Made by a program: the position numbers and the translations under genes. DNA of 64,000 nt from Symbiodinium kawagutii (lineage: Eukaryota; Sar; Dinophyceae; Suessiales; Symbiodiniaceae). Below, piece after piece: positions 13,201-24,399 of this stretch. Each line of letters opens with the position of its first letter. The stretch's first letter is position 1. Where the stretch lies: assembly GCA_009767595.1 (NCBI GenBank), contig VSDK01010127.1, positions 261,798-325,797 of the forward strand. The letters are read 5' to 3'. Below the pieces are notes generated by a model, which had not been told where the DNA came from, ran no database searches, and saw only the letters and a program-made list of their open reading frames with translations.

Positions 13201-13835
13201 CGCGCCGCACTGGATTGTCCCTGATCCCAGGCAGCTTGTCTTGCTTGGTGGAACCTGGACAGCTCTCCCTTCTATGAAAAGATGCTGTTTGGATTGTCAG
13301 CAGGTACGAACATCGACGTATATATCGGTATCAAGCCAGCATGGAGTGCCTGTCTTAAAGAAATATAAAGAAATACGATGTTCAGCATCATCACGATGCC
13401 AACAGCATGACAAAACTTCCGAAGTTCTCCTGGGAGTTGATCATTGACAAAATCAAAAATCATGTTCATGAATTTCAGACATCGAAAAACTGCGTTCATT
13501 TTGATCTCGGACACAAGAAAGCCAACAGTCACGATCCACAAGTTCTGTCAATTTGTGCATCTGAGCACTAGATATGTCTATGGGTCTTAAATTCAACACT
13601 TATTTTCCAACTGAAGTAACAGTAGAATATTCAGAATGTCTCATCCAAAAAACAAATACAAAAATGCTTGGCATTCTGAACTCATCCAGTAGTCTTCCAT
13701 TGTATGATCACCCCCCGGATAGGTCACCCCCCACCTCTGGGGATGGCAGCTGGATCCATCCCCGAGACGGCCGAGACGCTGTGTGGCAGGCTTGATGTAA
13801 CCCAACTCGGAGGCCTAGCGGAGCTTCAGCTGCTG
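10254..13835 (+). CDS. Candidate spliced host gene (partial), function unknown
   Basis: Four plus-strand exons. Exon 10,254-10,334 follows a pyrimidine-rich tract ending AAG (contains RRPLDIAVTFSEILKEAATW). Exon 13,003-13,059 follows CTACCCTTCCAG (AFGSAPLAQQIRRFTSGHR). Exon 13,231-13,303 lies between CCCAG and GTACGA (AACLAWWNLDSSPFYEKMLF). Exon 13,750-13,835 runs from GGCAG to GTGGGT (GSIPETAETLCGRLDVTQLG). The last three join in one continuous frame (phases 0, 1, 0); the link from the first is unproven because missing exons may lie in the 2.7 kb between. No known domain recognised. The first intron contains a family B element and an antisense coding-like island at 11.4 kb. Confidence 0.45.
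11360..11560 (-). CDS. Coding-like GC-rich island, product unknown
   Basis: Minus-strand frames here are strikingly protein-like. One reads VEYVAGEHAPLVFFSGFTRS and continues as FLAGEQGTSAQW; a second, shifted by one, reads GFNGDLARLPRIALSQGPVV and AAWENRKSM. A CAG|T near the change of frame could be a splice acceptor, which would join them as two exons. No family recognised. It sits inside the long first intron of the plus-strand gene model, so one of the two models may be wrong. Confidence 0.35.
   Translation of the reverse strand, partial: SWHQVWSTSPESTRRWFSSRVSPGPFWRASRAPAPSGFNGDLARLPRIALSQGPVVAAWENRKSMG
12412..12540. mobile_element. Family B inverted-repeat element (diverged)
   Basis: Contains both TTTCTCAAAGTAGGGGACCC and the facing GATTTGGGGGTCCC...TTTTGAGAAACC terminus, with a third partial terminus (CCCTATTTTGAAAAACCACC) at the left end, suggesting a nested or rearranged copy. 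Confidence 0.55.
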
Positions 13836-14180
13836 GTGGGTGATGATTAGTAGCAGGGCTACCATCCACCAGTAATTATTAACTTGGTGCATGATTTTTT
13901 GTTGATGATGCTTGATTTCAATCATCACTCATTACTGAGTTGAGATAATCATCTATGATTACCAAGATATAATGTATGATGAATTATGCGTCAGGAACCA
14001 ATAGTTGTTAACCAGCATTAGTATGCATTGTTTGAGATAATTATCCGTTGTATAACCAGCAATGGTTGAGATAATCATCCATGATGACTATTACTTACTA
14101 ATGAATCATTTATATGACGGTGAAAACATGGTCGCTGATATGATGAAATCCATTTTCATCATCCAGCAAGGCATGCATAG

Positions 14181-14250
14181 TAACCACCACCACCACCACC
14201 ACCACCACCACCACCACCACGACCACCACCACCATTACCACCACTACCAC
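14181..14250. repeat. (CAC)n microsatellite
   Basis: Near-perfect CAC trinucleotide tract followed by interrupted CCATTACCA units. The poly-His and poly-Gly frames across it are repeat artefacts. Confidence 0.9.
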
Positions 14251-14858
14251 CATTACCACAATGCATATCATTCAGCAACAATAATGGTGATCTTCGAAAC
14301 GAAACCCAGGGATATGACTGGATTGGCATGCCACCTGGGACCCACGCCACCATAGGACAGATAGAAATCTCTGGGATAACCATGAATCAACCATGGTTAT
14401 GGGGGCTATGCTATAACCCACCTTGTAGCTTCTTTACTATTGTCAGATCCCACGTTCGACAAAAAAAATGAGCAAACCCAATCAAACCCGCAGCATGAGC
14501 AGAGCAAACATATGATGCAAGGCTATCGAAAATATAGCAGCACACAACTCTGAAGTCAAAAGCAACAGCCATGTTTGTGCTCAACAAACATCATATGTTC
14601 TCATCAATCGTCAAGCATGAAACCATGGGGATATCTTCTGTGCGTGAAGATACAGTTTTACAGTTTTTACATAATGCTTTTGAGTGATGAAATGGACACA
14701 CCCACCCAGGGATGGAGACAAAGTGCTACAATGGAATAACCACATTACTATCTTTTGATAGATGCTAATAGCACACTTGTGCATACTTGTGACGGGTCAA
14801 TCAAAAACTAGCTGTGGTAAAGGTGGAACGGTTGGCAGCTATCAACTTGGATCTCGCA

Positions 14859-16492
14859 TTACAATGCGAAGCGGGGGTCAACATGCAATATCCCCTCAGA
14901 AACTGTGCTTCCCAGAAAACCGGACAGGGTTTGATTCATCATTAGGTAACGACTGTCAAGTGGTACCATTGTCAGTGGCAGGTTTTTCATGGCTACTGAT
15001 CTCACATAGCATTTGTAAAATATCCCCAAGGGTCGCGGCACTCTTAGTGTCTTTGCAACCTGCAAAAGGCAAACCTTACGGTTACAACATGTTAAAACCA
15101 TCCCCAAAAAATCATGGTGCCTGTCGTCAATTCGATAATCCCCATGTATAGTGGATGCATGGTTGCCTACAATCGATGATCATCATCCTGTTGCCTATCA
15201 ATAATATCCAACAAATATTTCAAACCACCAACCAGTACGTAACTTCACTTGGTGGATATACCGTGTAACCATTCCAAGAAATCAGATGTAGGTTTTTTCA
15301 ACCTGCCTTCAAGCCAGCATTTCGTAGTGCTGCCAGCAAAGCCAAACACACGGAGGTTTTACCTCAAGAGGTACTGGCAGGACGGCAACAAAAAACTTCT
15401 GCAGCACGAAGCTCAAGCAAAATTGGCAAGTAAACTGCTTGCAAACACTGGCAAGAACCAGCTCACAAGATGCACGTTTGTTACCTAAGCAACCAAAAAA
15501 AAACGATTGTTTCACCTTCACCCTGGTCGTGATGATTATCCACGTCCATTTTTTTACATGCGGGTTTCCACGCAAAGGTATACAACCATCCAGCGAAGGG
15601 GTTGGCTGGCCGCAGCAGATAAGCGTGACTGATACGCGAAAAGAAGGGTACCCTGAAACCAATAAACGCCATGTTTGTGGAAGACAAGCCCTCGGAGCCC
15701 CGGAAATCAGCTGACAGCATATTCGCAATCGAGTCTTTGAAAGCACAGAACCAAACGCTACTGAGCAGGAGATCATCTGGCTTATAGTCAAAACCCTGTT
15801 CAGATTCTGAGATCATGCAACAACCACGTGCATACGTATACCCATGGCAAAAAAGACATCTTCTTGGGTCCGATCTTGAAGATTATCTGCTTCTGCTAGC
15901 ACTGAAATCATGCCCAGGATCCAACGTGCGTGACAGCACCGGCTACAAAGACACGGAGACAACCAGAGGATGTTGCTGCATCATCTGCAGGAGCTGCCTG
16001 CGGATACCAACGGTGAATAGATGTTCATACTTGTCAGGAATAAATGGTTGATGATTCACAATGGTTGAACATGTTTTTGTTTTCATGAGGCCCAAGGCTG
16101 GTGCACCAGCAAGGTGACTTGCTGGTGGCCCCAACATGTGTGTTTATCTTCGACAACGGTTGATACAGTAAAGGTCTGCAATGGTTGACAATCAATGTTT
16201 GACAGGGATTCATGGAACACAGCTCAGCAGGTTAGCATCCACTGACAATAAATCATGTCCAATTTCTTACCTGATGAGCGTTCATTTCAACCACATTTGA
16301 AAAACAAAAAAGAAGTTCTGCATAGTACTACGTAAACTCTCAATTGACTGAGTCAACAAGTATAAGTCATCCACGTTTGAGGTTCATAGATTTACAAGAA
16401 ATGAGATGTAATCATTTGACATATTTGTTCATCTCATCATAGTTGGAAGAGCTGCGAAAACCACAGCTGTTGATAAGCATTTGCACTCTGAC
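14859..16492 (-). CDS. Candidate multi-exon host gene, possible membrane protein
   Basis: Read right to left, the exons are 16,421-16,492 (VRVQMLINSCGFRSSSNYDE), 15,964-15,997 (AAPADDAATSS), 15,842-15,901 (LAEADNLQDRTQEDVFFAM), 15,712-15,806 (ESEQGFDYKPDDLLLSSVWF), 15,587-15,652 (LLFAYQSRLSAAASQPLRWM), an optional 36-nt exon at 15,449-15,484, 15,363-15,398 (KFFVAVLPVPLE) and a terminal exon 14,859-15,059 ending DPRFAL-stop. All junction phases agree. Borders are AG/GT except one GC donor after 15,712. Alternatively the 15.7 kb exon reads through in frame (ADFRGSEGLSSTN). A hydrophobic stretch spans the 36-nt exons (VSWFLP-KFFVAVLPVP). No domain recognised; the 5' end is probably missing. Confidence 0.5.
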
Positions 16493-16517
16493 CTTTTCTC
16501 GGTTGGCTCAACAAAAC

Positions 16518-16622
16518 TGGTTGGTGGTTGAACCACCCCTGTGAAAAATATGCTTCTCAATCAATCAATCAATTATCTATTAACAGGTAAAATAAGCAAA
16601 ATGGTAATCAAACCACCAACCA
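16518..16622. mobile_element. Family C inverted-repeat element
   Basis: Starts CTGGTTGGTGGTTGAACCAC and ends CAAACCACCAACCAGTTG, an almost perfect terminal inverted repeat. Interior GAAAAATATGCTTCTCAATC is shared with the 769-868 copy. Confidence 0.65.
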
Positions 16623-17735
16623 GTTGTTGTTTAACCATAAGTTTGTTGGCTATTATCGCCGATGATTAACCCTTATCAATTGTTATCACCCTAAAAATCC
16701 TTCTAAGATCCTTGTTATTCACCAATTATTCAGTTACGATCTCCTATTCTTAACCATCAGTCATGGTTATAACCTCCTATATCATATCATGATCCCCTAT
16801 TCTTAACCATCGGTCATGGTTCTAACATGTTATATCATTTTATAACCTCCTATATCACCACCACCCAGGAAAACCCCACGGTGGCCCTGCCTTCAGAGAT
16901 CCAGCTTCTTGAAGGGCAAGGAGGTCATCGCAACCGCCGATGCATCGTTGCCGCATAAAGATCTACCGGGGGCAGCCCGGTACCCCAGGGGTTGCCATGA
17001 CGTGAACTGCGCAAGTTGATATCTTTTGTAGCCTGATACATTCATGACTGATATGATTAATTAAAATATACGGCCAATCAATATTTATCTTCAAATGCAG
17101 TTTTCGATGATTGAACAACCACCGAACTTCAATAAGTTGCATGGAAGAGTAAAAAGGAAGGGAAAAAAACGAAACTGTAAACACTTCAAACAAATGGTGG
17201 TGGTGATCCATTCTCATCATTGCCTCTCTTGTTAAATGACAATGGACGACCCCCACCAGTTGATGATCATTGTCATCCAAGGTGCTCTGGGCACTGTGCG
17301 GGCGCCAGTCATTTCTTTCAAGGCATCCTTTCCAGGCATGGCAGCTGGTGATGAAAGGCTGTTTCTCAAGTCATTGGGGACCCCCAAGGTCGTCATCCAA
17401 TGTTAGTCATTTGCACTCATTAACCAACAATCTTGGGGGGTCCCCCATTTGAAGACACCCGCAAAAAGAAATCAGATACAGGTTTGCAACTTGGAGTGTG
17501 AAACATATTGGCTTCGGGGCAAGTACAAAAGCTAGCCATTGTGTGGCTCCTGTAGCCCCATGTCTCGTCCGTTTGTGGACAGAAATTCAATGCTTCGATC
17601 TGGTTCGGGGCTGTCTACAAATGAGACACCCAATCGCCTGAATCCAGCCAGGTCTAGGAAAGAAACACCATACACACCTGTTTTCTCCTGTTGAATTAGG
17701 GATGGTTACCGCTTACCTTTGTGCACATGCTGCAG
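16623..17735. other. Repeat-rich stretch with GC island, exon-like segment and family B copy
   Basis: A GC-rich island at about 16,880-16,990 is open on both strands. On the plus strand 17,281-17,347 lies between CCAAG and GTGATG and could be an exon (GALGTVRAPVISFKASFPGM). A diverged family B element lies at 17,366-17,462 (TTTCTCAAGTCATTGGGGAC facing TTGGGGGGTCCCCC). No complete gene can be assembled. Confidence 0.35.
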
Positions 17736-18073
17736 GTTCAGCCCCAGCTGTCCTGCATGGCAGCAGCCTCCTCTGCTGGAAGGTCATCAAGCTCGAACAC
17801 AGCGAAGTCGCTTCCTGTGGACTTCAAGACCTCCTTCGCCTACGCAGCACGTTGCCCCCGAGCTCAACTGGCGACCACCAAATCACAGTCCGCCGTTGTG
17901 ATCTCCAAAACGCCAAGCAGTGGGGCTCATGCTCAGACACCCATGTCGTTCACAGGTCACTGGAGCCGCGAAATGAGGATTCACCCTGCCTTCCTGCAAA
18001 AGGGGCATGTTGTCTTCGAGAAGATGATCACTTCGTTTTCCTGCATCGCATTCCCACACCGGCCGTCGAATGA
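17736..18073 (+). CDS. Coding-like GC-rich segment, product unknown
   Basis: Follows CATGCTGCAG. All three plus-strand frames are open for more than 150 nt; the most protein-like contains WKVIKLEHSEVASCGLQDLL and ends PTPAVE-stop at 18,073. A second frame starts MAAASSAGRSSSSNTAK. GC content is clearly above the flanks. No domain recognised, and the frame choice is uncertain. Confidence 0.35.
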
Positions 18074-18215
18074 AGTGTCCCCAAGGAGGCAAGACTTTTG
18101 ACCGCTTTCCCAGTTTTTAGCAGCAACTTCCGACCCACGAGAGTAGATAATGGTTGGGTATGAATGGTCAATGGCTGGTTCATGGTTGAATCCAGTACAG
18201 TATCTGATCTTGCAG

Positions 18216-18766
18216 TGGACTCCCAGTGGACTGCACCTTGACCAGACTCTTCACCTTCTCTGCCGGAGGCATCTGCGGCAAGTGCTGCTCTGGTGGACAA
18301 GTTATCAAGTGCTAATGCTATCGATGCCTAAGTACGGCTCCCTCTTCCAAATGCTCACCCGCTATTATTCAGCTTGCTTCAAAATGATACGCCATGACAA
18401 ACCCAAAAATGCATGGTAAGCAAACAAACAAACAAACAAACAAACAAACAAACAAACAAACAAACAAACAAACCATCAGAAACCTATGGTCAATTGTAGT
18501 GGAAGGTGTCTGGAATACTAGCTTGCAGCTTGCATGGAAAGGATTCTCGCACTCTCGACTCGAAAAAAATATGTTGAGGTCCTGTGTCTGCGAGTGGAGC
18601 AGGATGCTGAGTTTCTCTAGTTTTCACAGAGGCCAGCACTCAGGGTCACAGTGAAGATCGACAAGTGGAGAATCGACGCAAATCACCGAAGAAAGCCATC
18701 TTCCAGGGACATCCTGCTTCTATCATCTTCTATCCAGACTGTCATTTGGGGTTATGGAAGAAAAGG
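18216..18766 (+). CDS. Candidate exon group of a host gene
   Basis: Three plus-strand exons with good borders. 18,216-18,415 lies between ATCTTGCAG and GTAAGC (LHLDQTLHLLCRRHLRQVLL then YYSACFKMIRHDKPKNA). 18,529-18,593 runs from CTTGCAG to GTGGAG (CMERILALSTRKKYVEVLCL). 18,630-18,766 runs from TTTTCACAG to GTGAGC (RPALRVTVKIDKWRIDANHR). The second and third join in phase across a 36-nt intron. The first and second do not match in phase, so an exon is missing or one border is wrong. The intron after exon 1 begins directly with an (AAAC)n microsatellite. No family recognised. Confidence 0.45.
18418..18472. repeat. (AAAC)n microsatellite
   Basis: Perfect AAAC/CAAA tetranucleotide tract starting a few bases after a GTAAGC splice donor. 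Confidence 0.95.
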
Positions 18767-19543
18767 GTGAGCTCCTTGGAAACTCGTGTGGTACCCTGGA
18801 ATCTTTCCTACCCTCCGATGGGCTCCTCGGATACCCCCCGTGCACACCGCGTGGTACCCTCTATGGACGAACCATAAAGAGATGTGCTTTGCCAAGCAGT
18901 TTTTACACACCTCCTCCGAAGGCACAGCCTGCTCTCCAGTTCCATTCTTCACAGCATCAGAAGCCATGGCTCTGCCATGAACAATACCGTGATTTACAAC
19001 TGGTGGTAGTTGCTTGCGTAAACAATAATAGTCTATAATACACTAGTGATTACAAACAGTGGCAGTACTGCTGTCAACAAAGAACAGATCGGCTACCGAC
19101 ATGAGTCAAAACACTCACTAGACGAAGAAACATTGGAGCATGCGATGAACGGTAGCATCCTACAAAATATAAACACATCACATGCTACAGGCGACGCCTG
19201 CACTTTGATGCATTCTGATAAATAGACACGAAGCTTTGAAGGGCCAAAAAGGCAACCGACAAGCGAAATGCAAGCGAGTGTCAGAAGACGGGTCCATAAC
19301 TCCCTGTACCAAATCTATGCAGGCCCTCAGACTCCAAAAATGCCGTAAGTCCTCACAAGGGTCCTAGCTTCGTTGCACGAGGGGATGAAATTTCAAAGCT
19401 ACCTTTACTTCTTGCAGCATGTGAAGCCATCGCAACAAAGCGAAGAATTATATTACAAGATGAACAGATGGCAGAGATTGGCAGATCATGAATAAACATG
19501 AATCAACCACATATGAACCAACCACATATCGATGGTCCATCAC
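18767..19543. other. Unresolved stretch with frames on both strands
   Basis: At 18,850-18,980 the minus strand offers a Met-started frame (MASDAVKNGTGEQAVPSEE followed by GTGTGT) that looks like a first exon, while the plus strand offers WYPLWTNHKEMCFAKQFLHT ending at a stop. I could not choose between them. The remainder (19,000-19,480) shows nothing convincing. Confidence 0.3.
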
Positions 19544-19638
19544 CCTGCTGGTTGATGGCTCCCACCAGGCCGTCGTGCCCAAACATGCTGAGAGCGACCA
19601 GGTTCTGCAGCGTGGGACCCAGTTGTTGCAGCAAATGC
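19544..19638 (-). CDS. Exon-like segment, function unknown
   Basis: A 95-nt minus-strand exon between GTTGGTTTCAG and GTGATG, encoding HLLQQLGPTLQNLVALSMFG then HDGLVGAINQQ. The plus strand is also open here (AVVPKHAESDQVLQRGTQLL, AG/GT borders), so the strand is not certain. The leucine-rich composition with a glycine turn favours the minus strand. Confidence 0.35.
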
Positions 19639-20385
19639 CTGAAACCAACGGGAACCAGCCCGCAACCAGCCCGTCACGGGGCTGGAACCTGAGGATCGCT
19701 TCCCAAGTCCAATGGTGATCTCAACATCCAGCGGGTAAGAACAACAGGAGTTATGACTGCGTTTATAAATTATAAGAGACACGGAGATTGAATGAAGTAT
19801 AATAATTATAGATCTATAAATCATAGTTATACATTATATAATCATACTTCCCAGACACAACCGTCAACTCCAGCTGGAGTATATTCGGATCATGGAGCGA
19901 AATGAATGTGACCCGGATAAGAGGTCCAGCCCACCAAATCACCTCACAAAACCAGGACGTTCCAGGTTGTGAGTTGGTTCTACTCTTGTTGGGAGTTCCC
20001 CGAGCTGTGGGCATTGAGGATAGTACCAAGGAGCATGGGATTCCAACCATATGTTCCACAGTGTTTCACAGGCAATGGGGGAGCATCATGAACAAACATT
20101 GAGCTACAACATGCTACAACTGTAAACGAAATTAGGATATAAAAATATAATGGACAGAACACGATTGGTTGCCACACTAGCCGTGCAAAAAAACGGTGTC
20201 GATTGGGGTAGCCATGCAGGGGCACGTGGGAATCCAACAACCTCAACCATTTATAGCAAAAACTTCTGGGTTTCTGTGGCAGCTCAACCGAACATCGCAC
20301 ACAGAGCCATCATGTAACCATCAGCCTGCCAACCGGTGCTCACCTTTGGTCCCCCTGAAGATCGATAGGTGCCAGTCTTAGCAAA

Positions 20386-21464
20386 TTACCCACGAACACC
20401 TAAGAGTAACGGCAAAGGCAGGCACTTGTGCATTAATTCGGCCAGAGGAGATCCTCTCCGCAGGTCGGCATAAATTTCGATGCTCCCATGACTGGACTGA
20501 AGCCTCAGATCTGGTGTCAAATGGCTGGTGCAAATCACAGAAGGTTTCTTCCTCATACGTCGTCCTCGATGACCGATGTCCAGGCACAATGTCCGCGGCT
20601 TAGTGACGTCCGACCATGTACGGGTGGCCACGAGGCCGCATTGAATCTGGTGACCATTGTACTCGACCTGAAGGGTCAAGTTTCCCGAGCAGAGTTGTAC
20701 ACTGATCATCCCGTGCCCTTCAGGTGTGCAACCTCATCCGCATCATCTTGTGGACTAAATAGCTGTGGGCTGTGGGTACCAATATCCCTGGTGAAAATCC
20801 ATGAATGACCAAACTAGTTTTGTTGGGAGGTTCATAAATCCATTTTGGGGATCATTGCTGCCGACACAAAGCCAAATCATTATTATCCCATTTGGAGGCA
20901 TGTTCGAACAACCAGTTCTCATTGGTCTTTCCCTAGCGTCATTGATTGTATTCTACCAATGTTGTCACTGATGATTGACTCTTGAGCAACCAACCTACCA
21001 GTCAGGCAGCCATGCGTTTGTGCCCTGCTGACCTCCACTTTCTGCTCTGCTTCACACCAGCGTGGATCATCTTCGACTTCTTCGCAAGGGAAAAGGTCTG
21101 CCACATCTGCCACCGCAAATGAGAACTCGGCAAAGGTCACTGGTCCTGTCGTGAGAGCTGCGATACACTTGGCAGCTTTGAGAAATCCCAGCACTTCCGC
21201 AACGGACTGGAACTCGGCTTGGCAGCACAGAGACACCTGAGGAATCATCTTGAGGTCTCCCAAACCAAGCAGTCTCCATAGCCCAGAGGCCTCCCAAGGG
21301 CCCGGTGGATGTCGCCAAGGGTCTTCACTTCCCATGGCTCTGCAATCTTCCACTGCACTCTTCAGGTCTCGGGAAGCAGCTGCCAACTCCAACACCGAGA
21401 CATCGGATGTGAGATCCAGCACCTTCACCAAGAGCTCTTTACTCAGGTCGCTTAGCCATGGCAT
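20386..21464 (-). CDS. F-box-like protein, copy 2 (two exons)
   Basis: Starts at the Met at 21,464 (MPWLSDLSKELLVKVLDL, a better F-box core than copy 1). The first exon runs to about 21,050 and holds the block PWRHPPGPWEASGLWRLLGL shared with copy 1. The C-terminal part is in a second frame at 20,386-~20,720 (LQVEY, then GSPLAELM..LPLLLGV-stop), which aligns with the end of copy 1 at 1,237-1,935. An intron of roughly 250-330 bp must therefore separate them; the exact borders are unresolved (candidate donors GTGGAG or GTCAGC near 21,040-21,050). Longer in-frame extension upstream of 21,464 is not shared by the paralogue. Confidence 0.6.
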
Positions 21465-21560
21465 GATGTGCAGGCACCTAATTAAATGTGTGTGTCCAAG
21501 TACAGTTTTCAAGGGCCATCTCATGTTCAACTCGTCTTTACGGATTTGGGACAATGTCAA

Positions 21561-22139
21561 ATTGAAAGCCTTGAAGCCAGCAAGACACTCAGGGATAGCT
21601 TCACAGCAATGCCGGGTTCACTTCAACACCTCATCCCATGCTGTGCCTCTCGGCTGTCAGCTGTTTCTACTGATCCGCCTGTTGGTCTCAGACTTGATCC
21701 TCAGCTGTGCCCTAGGCTCAACAGGTGGCTTCACCCCTTTGAAGCCTCCACACTTTGAGCCAGAGCACCATGGCCGAACCATCATAAGCAATGATTCAAC
21801 CTTCACCATCATTGGAGCTGCTTCAACACCATTGTGGACCATGATTGACATGAATGATGACCATGATTACCAGATGATTCCCCAGTAACCATGGATAAAT
21901 GAACATCTACAACCATGATTACATCAATTATTCACCATGCTTAACCATAAAAATGGTGATCCATAACCAAACTTAATCGTGATTAAACATTACTAACCAT
22001 TGCTATATAACCACAACTAACCACTACTCACCACTATTAACCACTACTGATCGCTACTAACCATCGTTAACCGTGCCTAACCACGACTTTTCCTCGACCA
22101 TCCATGGTGATCCACCATGGCACCGGTGCACCTGGCCAG
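21561..22139. other. No gene recognised; TTAACCA-rich end
   Basis: The first half is of mixed composition with chance-like frames, and the second half (21,890-22,090) consists of CCATAACTAACCACTA-type low-complexity sequence. Confidence 0.4.
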
Positions 22140-22226
22140 GATACAGCCGCTGTACAGCTGTTCTTTCCACGGCCTGAAAAGCACGGATTGGGGGCCCCCA
22201 TCTGTGCTGATCGCATCGAATGCTTG
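22140..22226 (+). CDS. Exon-like segment next to microsatellite
   Basis: An 87-nt (29-codon) segment between CTGGCCAG and GTGATT, phase 0 at both ends, encoding DTAAVQLFFPRPEKHGLGAP then ICADRIECL. A 206-bp ATC microsatellite begins 9 bp into the presumed intron. Neighbouring exons were not found. Confidence 0.35.
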
Positions 22227-22232
22227 GTGATT

Positions 22233-22441
<209 letters not shown>

Positions 22442-22633
22442 GCTTCATCAGCTTCATCAGCTTCATATTTCTTTGTTTGACAAACAAGGGAACCTCAACA
22501 TAGTCTTACCAAGTCATACGACATGGCAGCGGCTTTTGCTAAGTTACTGTTTGCTGATACCACCTCATTCGACAACTTCGTTGCCTATATGCCCTGATTA
22601 TCGTTGGTTTATGACCAGCATCCACCACCACCG

Positions 22634-22702
<69 letters not shown>

Positions 22703-22857
22703 GAATTATTATTCCCTTTAGTTAACCATCCGTAACCATTGATTAATATTAACAATTAACCAACCGAACATTCACCATTCATTAACAATTAACTGCCCAT
22801 TAATTGATCGTTCAGTAAGCATTGATTGATCAACCATCATCACCACGTCATTAGCAC

Positions 22858-23002
22858 AACCACCACCACCACCACCACCACCACCACCCCCACCACCACC
22901 ACCACCACCACCACCACCACCACCACCACCACCACCACCACCACCACCACCACCACCACCACCACCACCACCACCACCACCACCACCACCACCACCACCA
23001 CC
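22858..23002. repeat. (CAC)n microsatellite
   Basis: About 145 bp of almost perfect CAC repeats with one CCC interruption. All long ORFs here are homopolymer translations. Confidence 0.95.
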
Positions 23003-23247
23003 ATCCTCATGAACATGGTCATGTATTTTTGGGCGCCCCGACCGTTTAAGCATGGAATCTTCCGAGATTTCACAGCTACGCTGCAACCTTGGAAGGCAAT
23101 TTTGGAGGATTTGATCCCAAAAAACTGAAGGGTGATGCATGGTGAAGCATGGTGAAGCATGGTGAAGCTTGGTGAAGTATGGTGAAGCAGTGAAGCATCC
23201 AAGATTCTTTATAGACTGTTGCTGGGTGTTCAGTAGTCAGAACCAAC

Positions 23248-23371
23248 ATGGTATGTGTATGTCCCGAAGAAAAGCACTACTTTCAAAACGGGACACCCTC
23301 TCTGGCGAACGCAACCAACCGTGTGGCTGGAAGAAGCGTAAAGAATCCTTTCAAAGAGAGACACATCGAAG
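23248..23371 (+). CDS. Exon-like segment, function unknown
   Basis: Open plus-strand frame from a Met (MVCVCPEEKHYFQNGTPSLA) ending KNPFKERHIE at a GTACTG donor. The 5' border is uncertain. It is preceded by a GGTGAAGCAT tandem at 23,130-23,180. Confidence 0.3.
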
Positions 23372-24161
23372 GTACTGACCTTTCAAACTGCATCGTGAGC
23401 CCTCATGTGCAAAGGTGTATTGTATGCTTATGTATGCTTGCTGTACTAAGCCTAATATGTTTGGCACAGGGGAAACTGTTGTGTTAACCTGAAAGTTGCC
23501 TCCAAGAATGATTTCTACCTACACCCGCCTATAGTTGGATTACAAAGACTGACCCTGTGGGGGGTTGGCGCAGCATCTCTAAAACTGGATGAGATCCCTA
23601 CATCTGTGCTATTCAGTTTTGCGTGTGGGATGCGGGATGCTCACAGGGCGGACAAGTCTTGAAATTGGTATCACACACTCATCAAACGATGAACCACAAT
23701 TGACCAGCAGTATCCATGCATTACTACAGTAAGTCATTACTCGCCACGGAGGTGATCTCAGGGGTGTCATCAACAGAAGCTATGGAAACGGCACAGAAAA
23801 AATCACTGGAGATCCAGCTCCCAGCGTAGGAAAGGTGTTCTGCAGCAGCAACGGATGGTTTTGGGATGTTTTTGGGGAACCCCGTCGTGAGAAACATCCA
23901 TATGGCTTTGCTCCGAGCCATGGTGTAGCCCCAAGTCACTGGTGGTTTCCCTACTTATACTGGTTATGACCCTGGATGGTTTGTAGGTACCACCATAGAC
24001 ATGGAGAAACCAACTGGGTGCTTAACTATTAACTATTATCAACTATAGTATCAACCACTATGTATGGACAAATAGTGGTTGATATTGATACACCTTGATA
24101 CCATGTTGGTAACGCCACATCTCTGTGCTGCAAGCAAGCAGCCAACCATCCAGCTGCTCAC

Positions 24162-24222
24162 CTTTCAGCCGAGTCAAAGCCATTCTCACGCTCCAACCTT
24201 CATCGGAGGGATCCACCTGCAG
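24162..24222 (-). CDS. Exon-like segment, function unknown
   Basis: A 61-nt minus-strand exon between CCTCCTCGACGCAG and GTGAGC, encoding LQVDPSDEGWSVRMALTRLK. A GAG trinucleotide tract lies at about 24,305-24,340, upstream on this strand. The frame remains open upstream (GGDALIPVTSSTQ), so the acceptor could be further right. Confidence 0.4.
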
Positions 24223-24399
24223 CTGCGTCGAGGAGGTAACCGGGATAAGGGCATCACCACCAGTAGCACCACTCACAGCGCCACCATTACGAGCACGAAG
24301 AAGAAGAGCAAGGAGGAGGAGGAGGAGGAGGAGGAGGACGGTGACAAACAAGGACAACAAGAAATCATAAGCAGCAAAACCAACAAACAGTCAGCCACA

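Noticed and set aside
23724..23939. 71-codon minus-strand frame with a Met start
   Set aside because: Part of it overlaps a degenerate family B terminus (GATGTTTCTCACGACGGGGT), so the resemblance to a gene is probably accidental.
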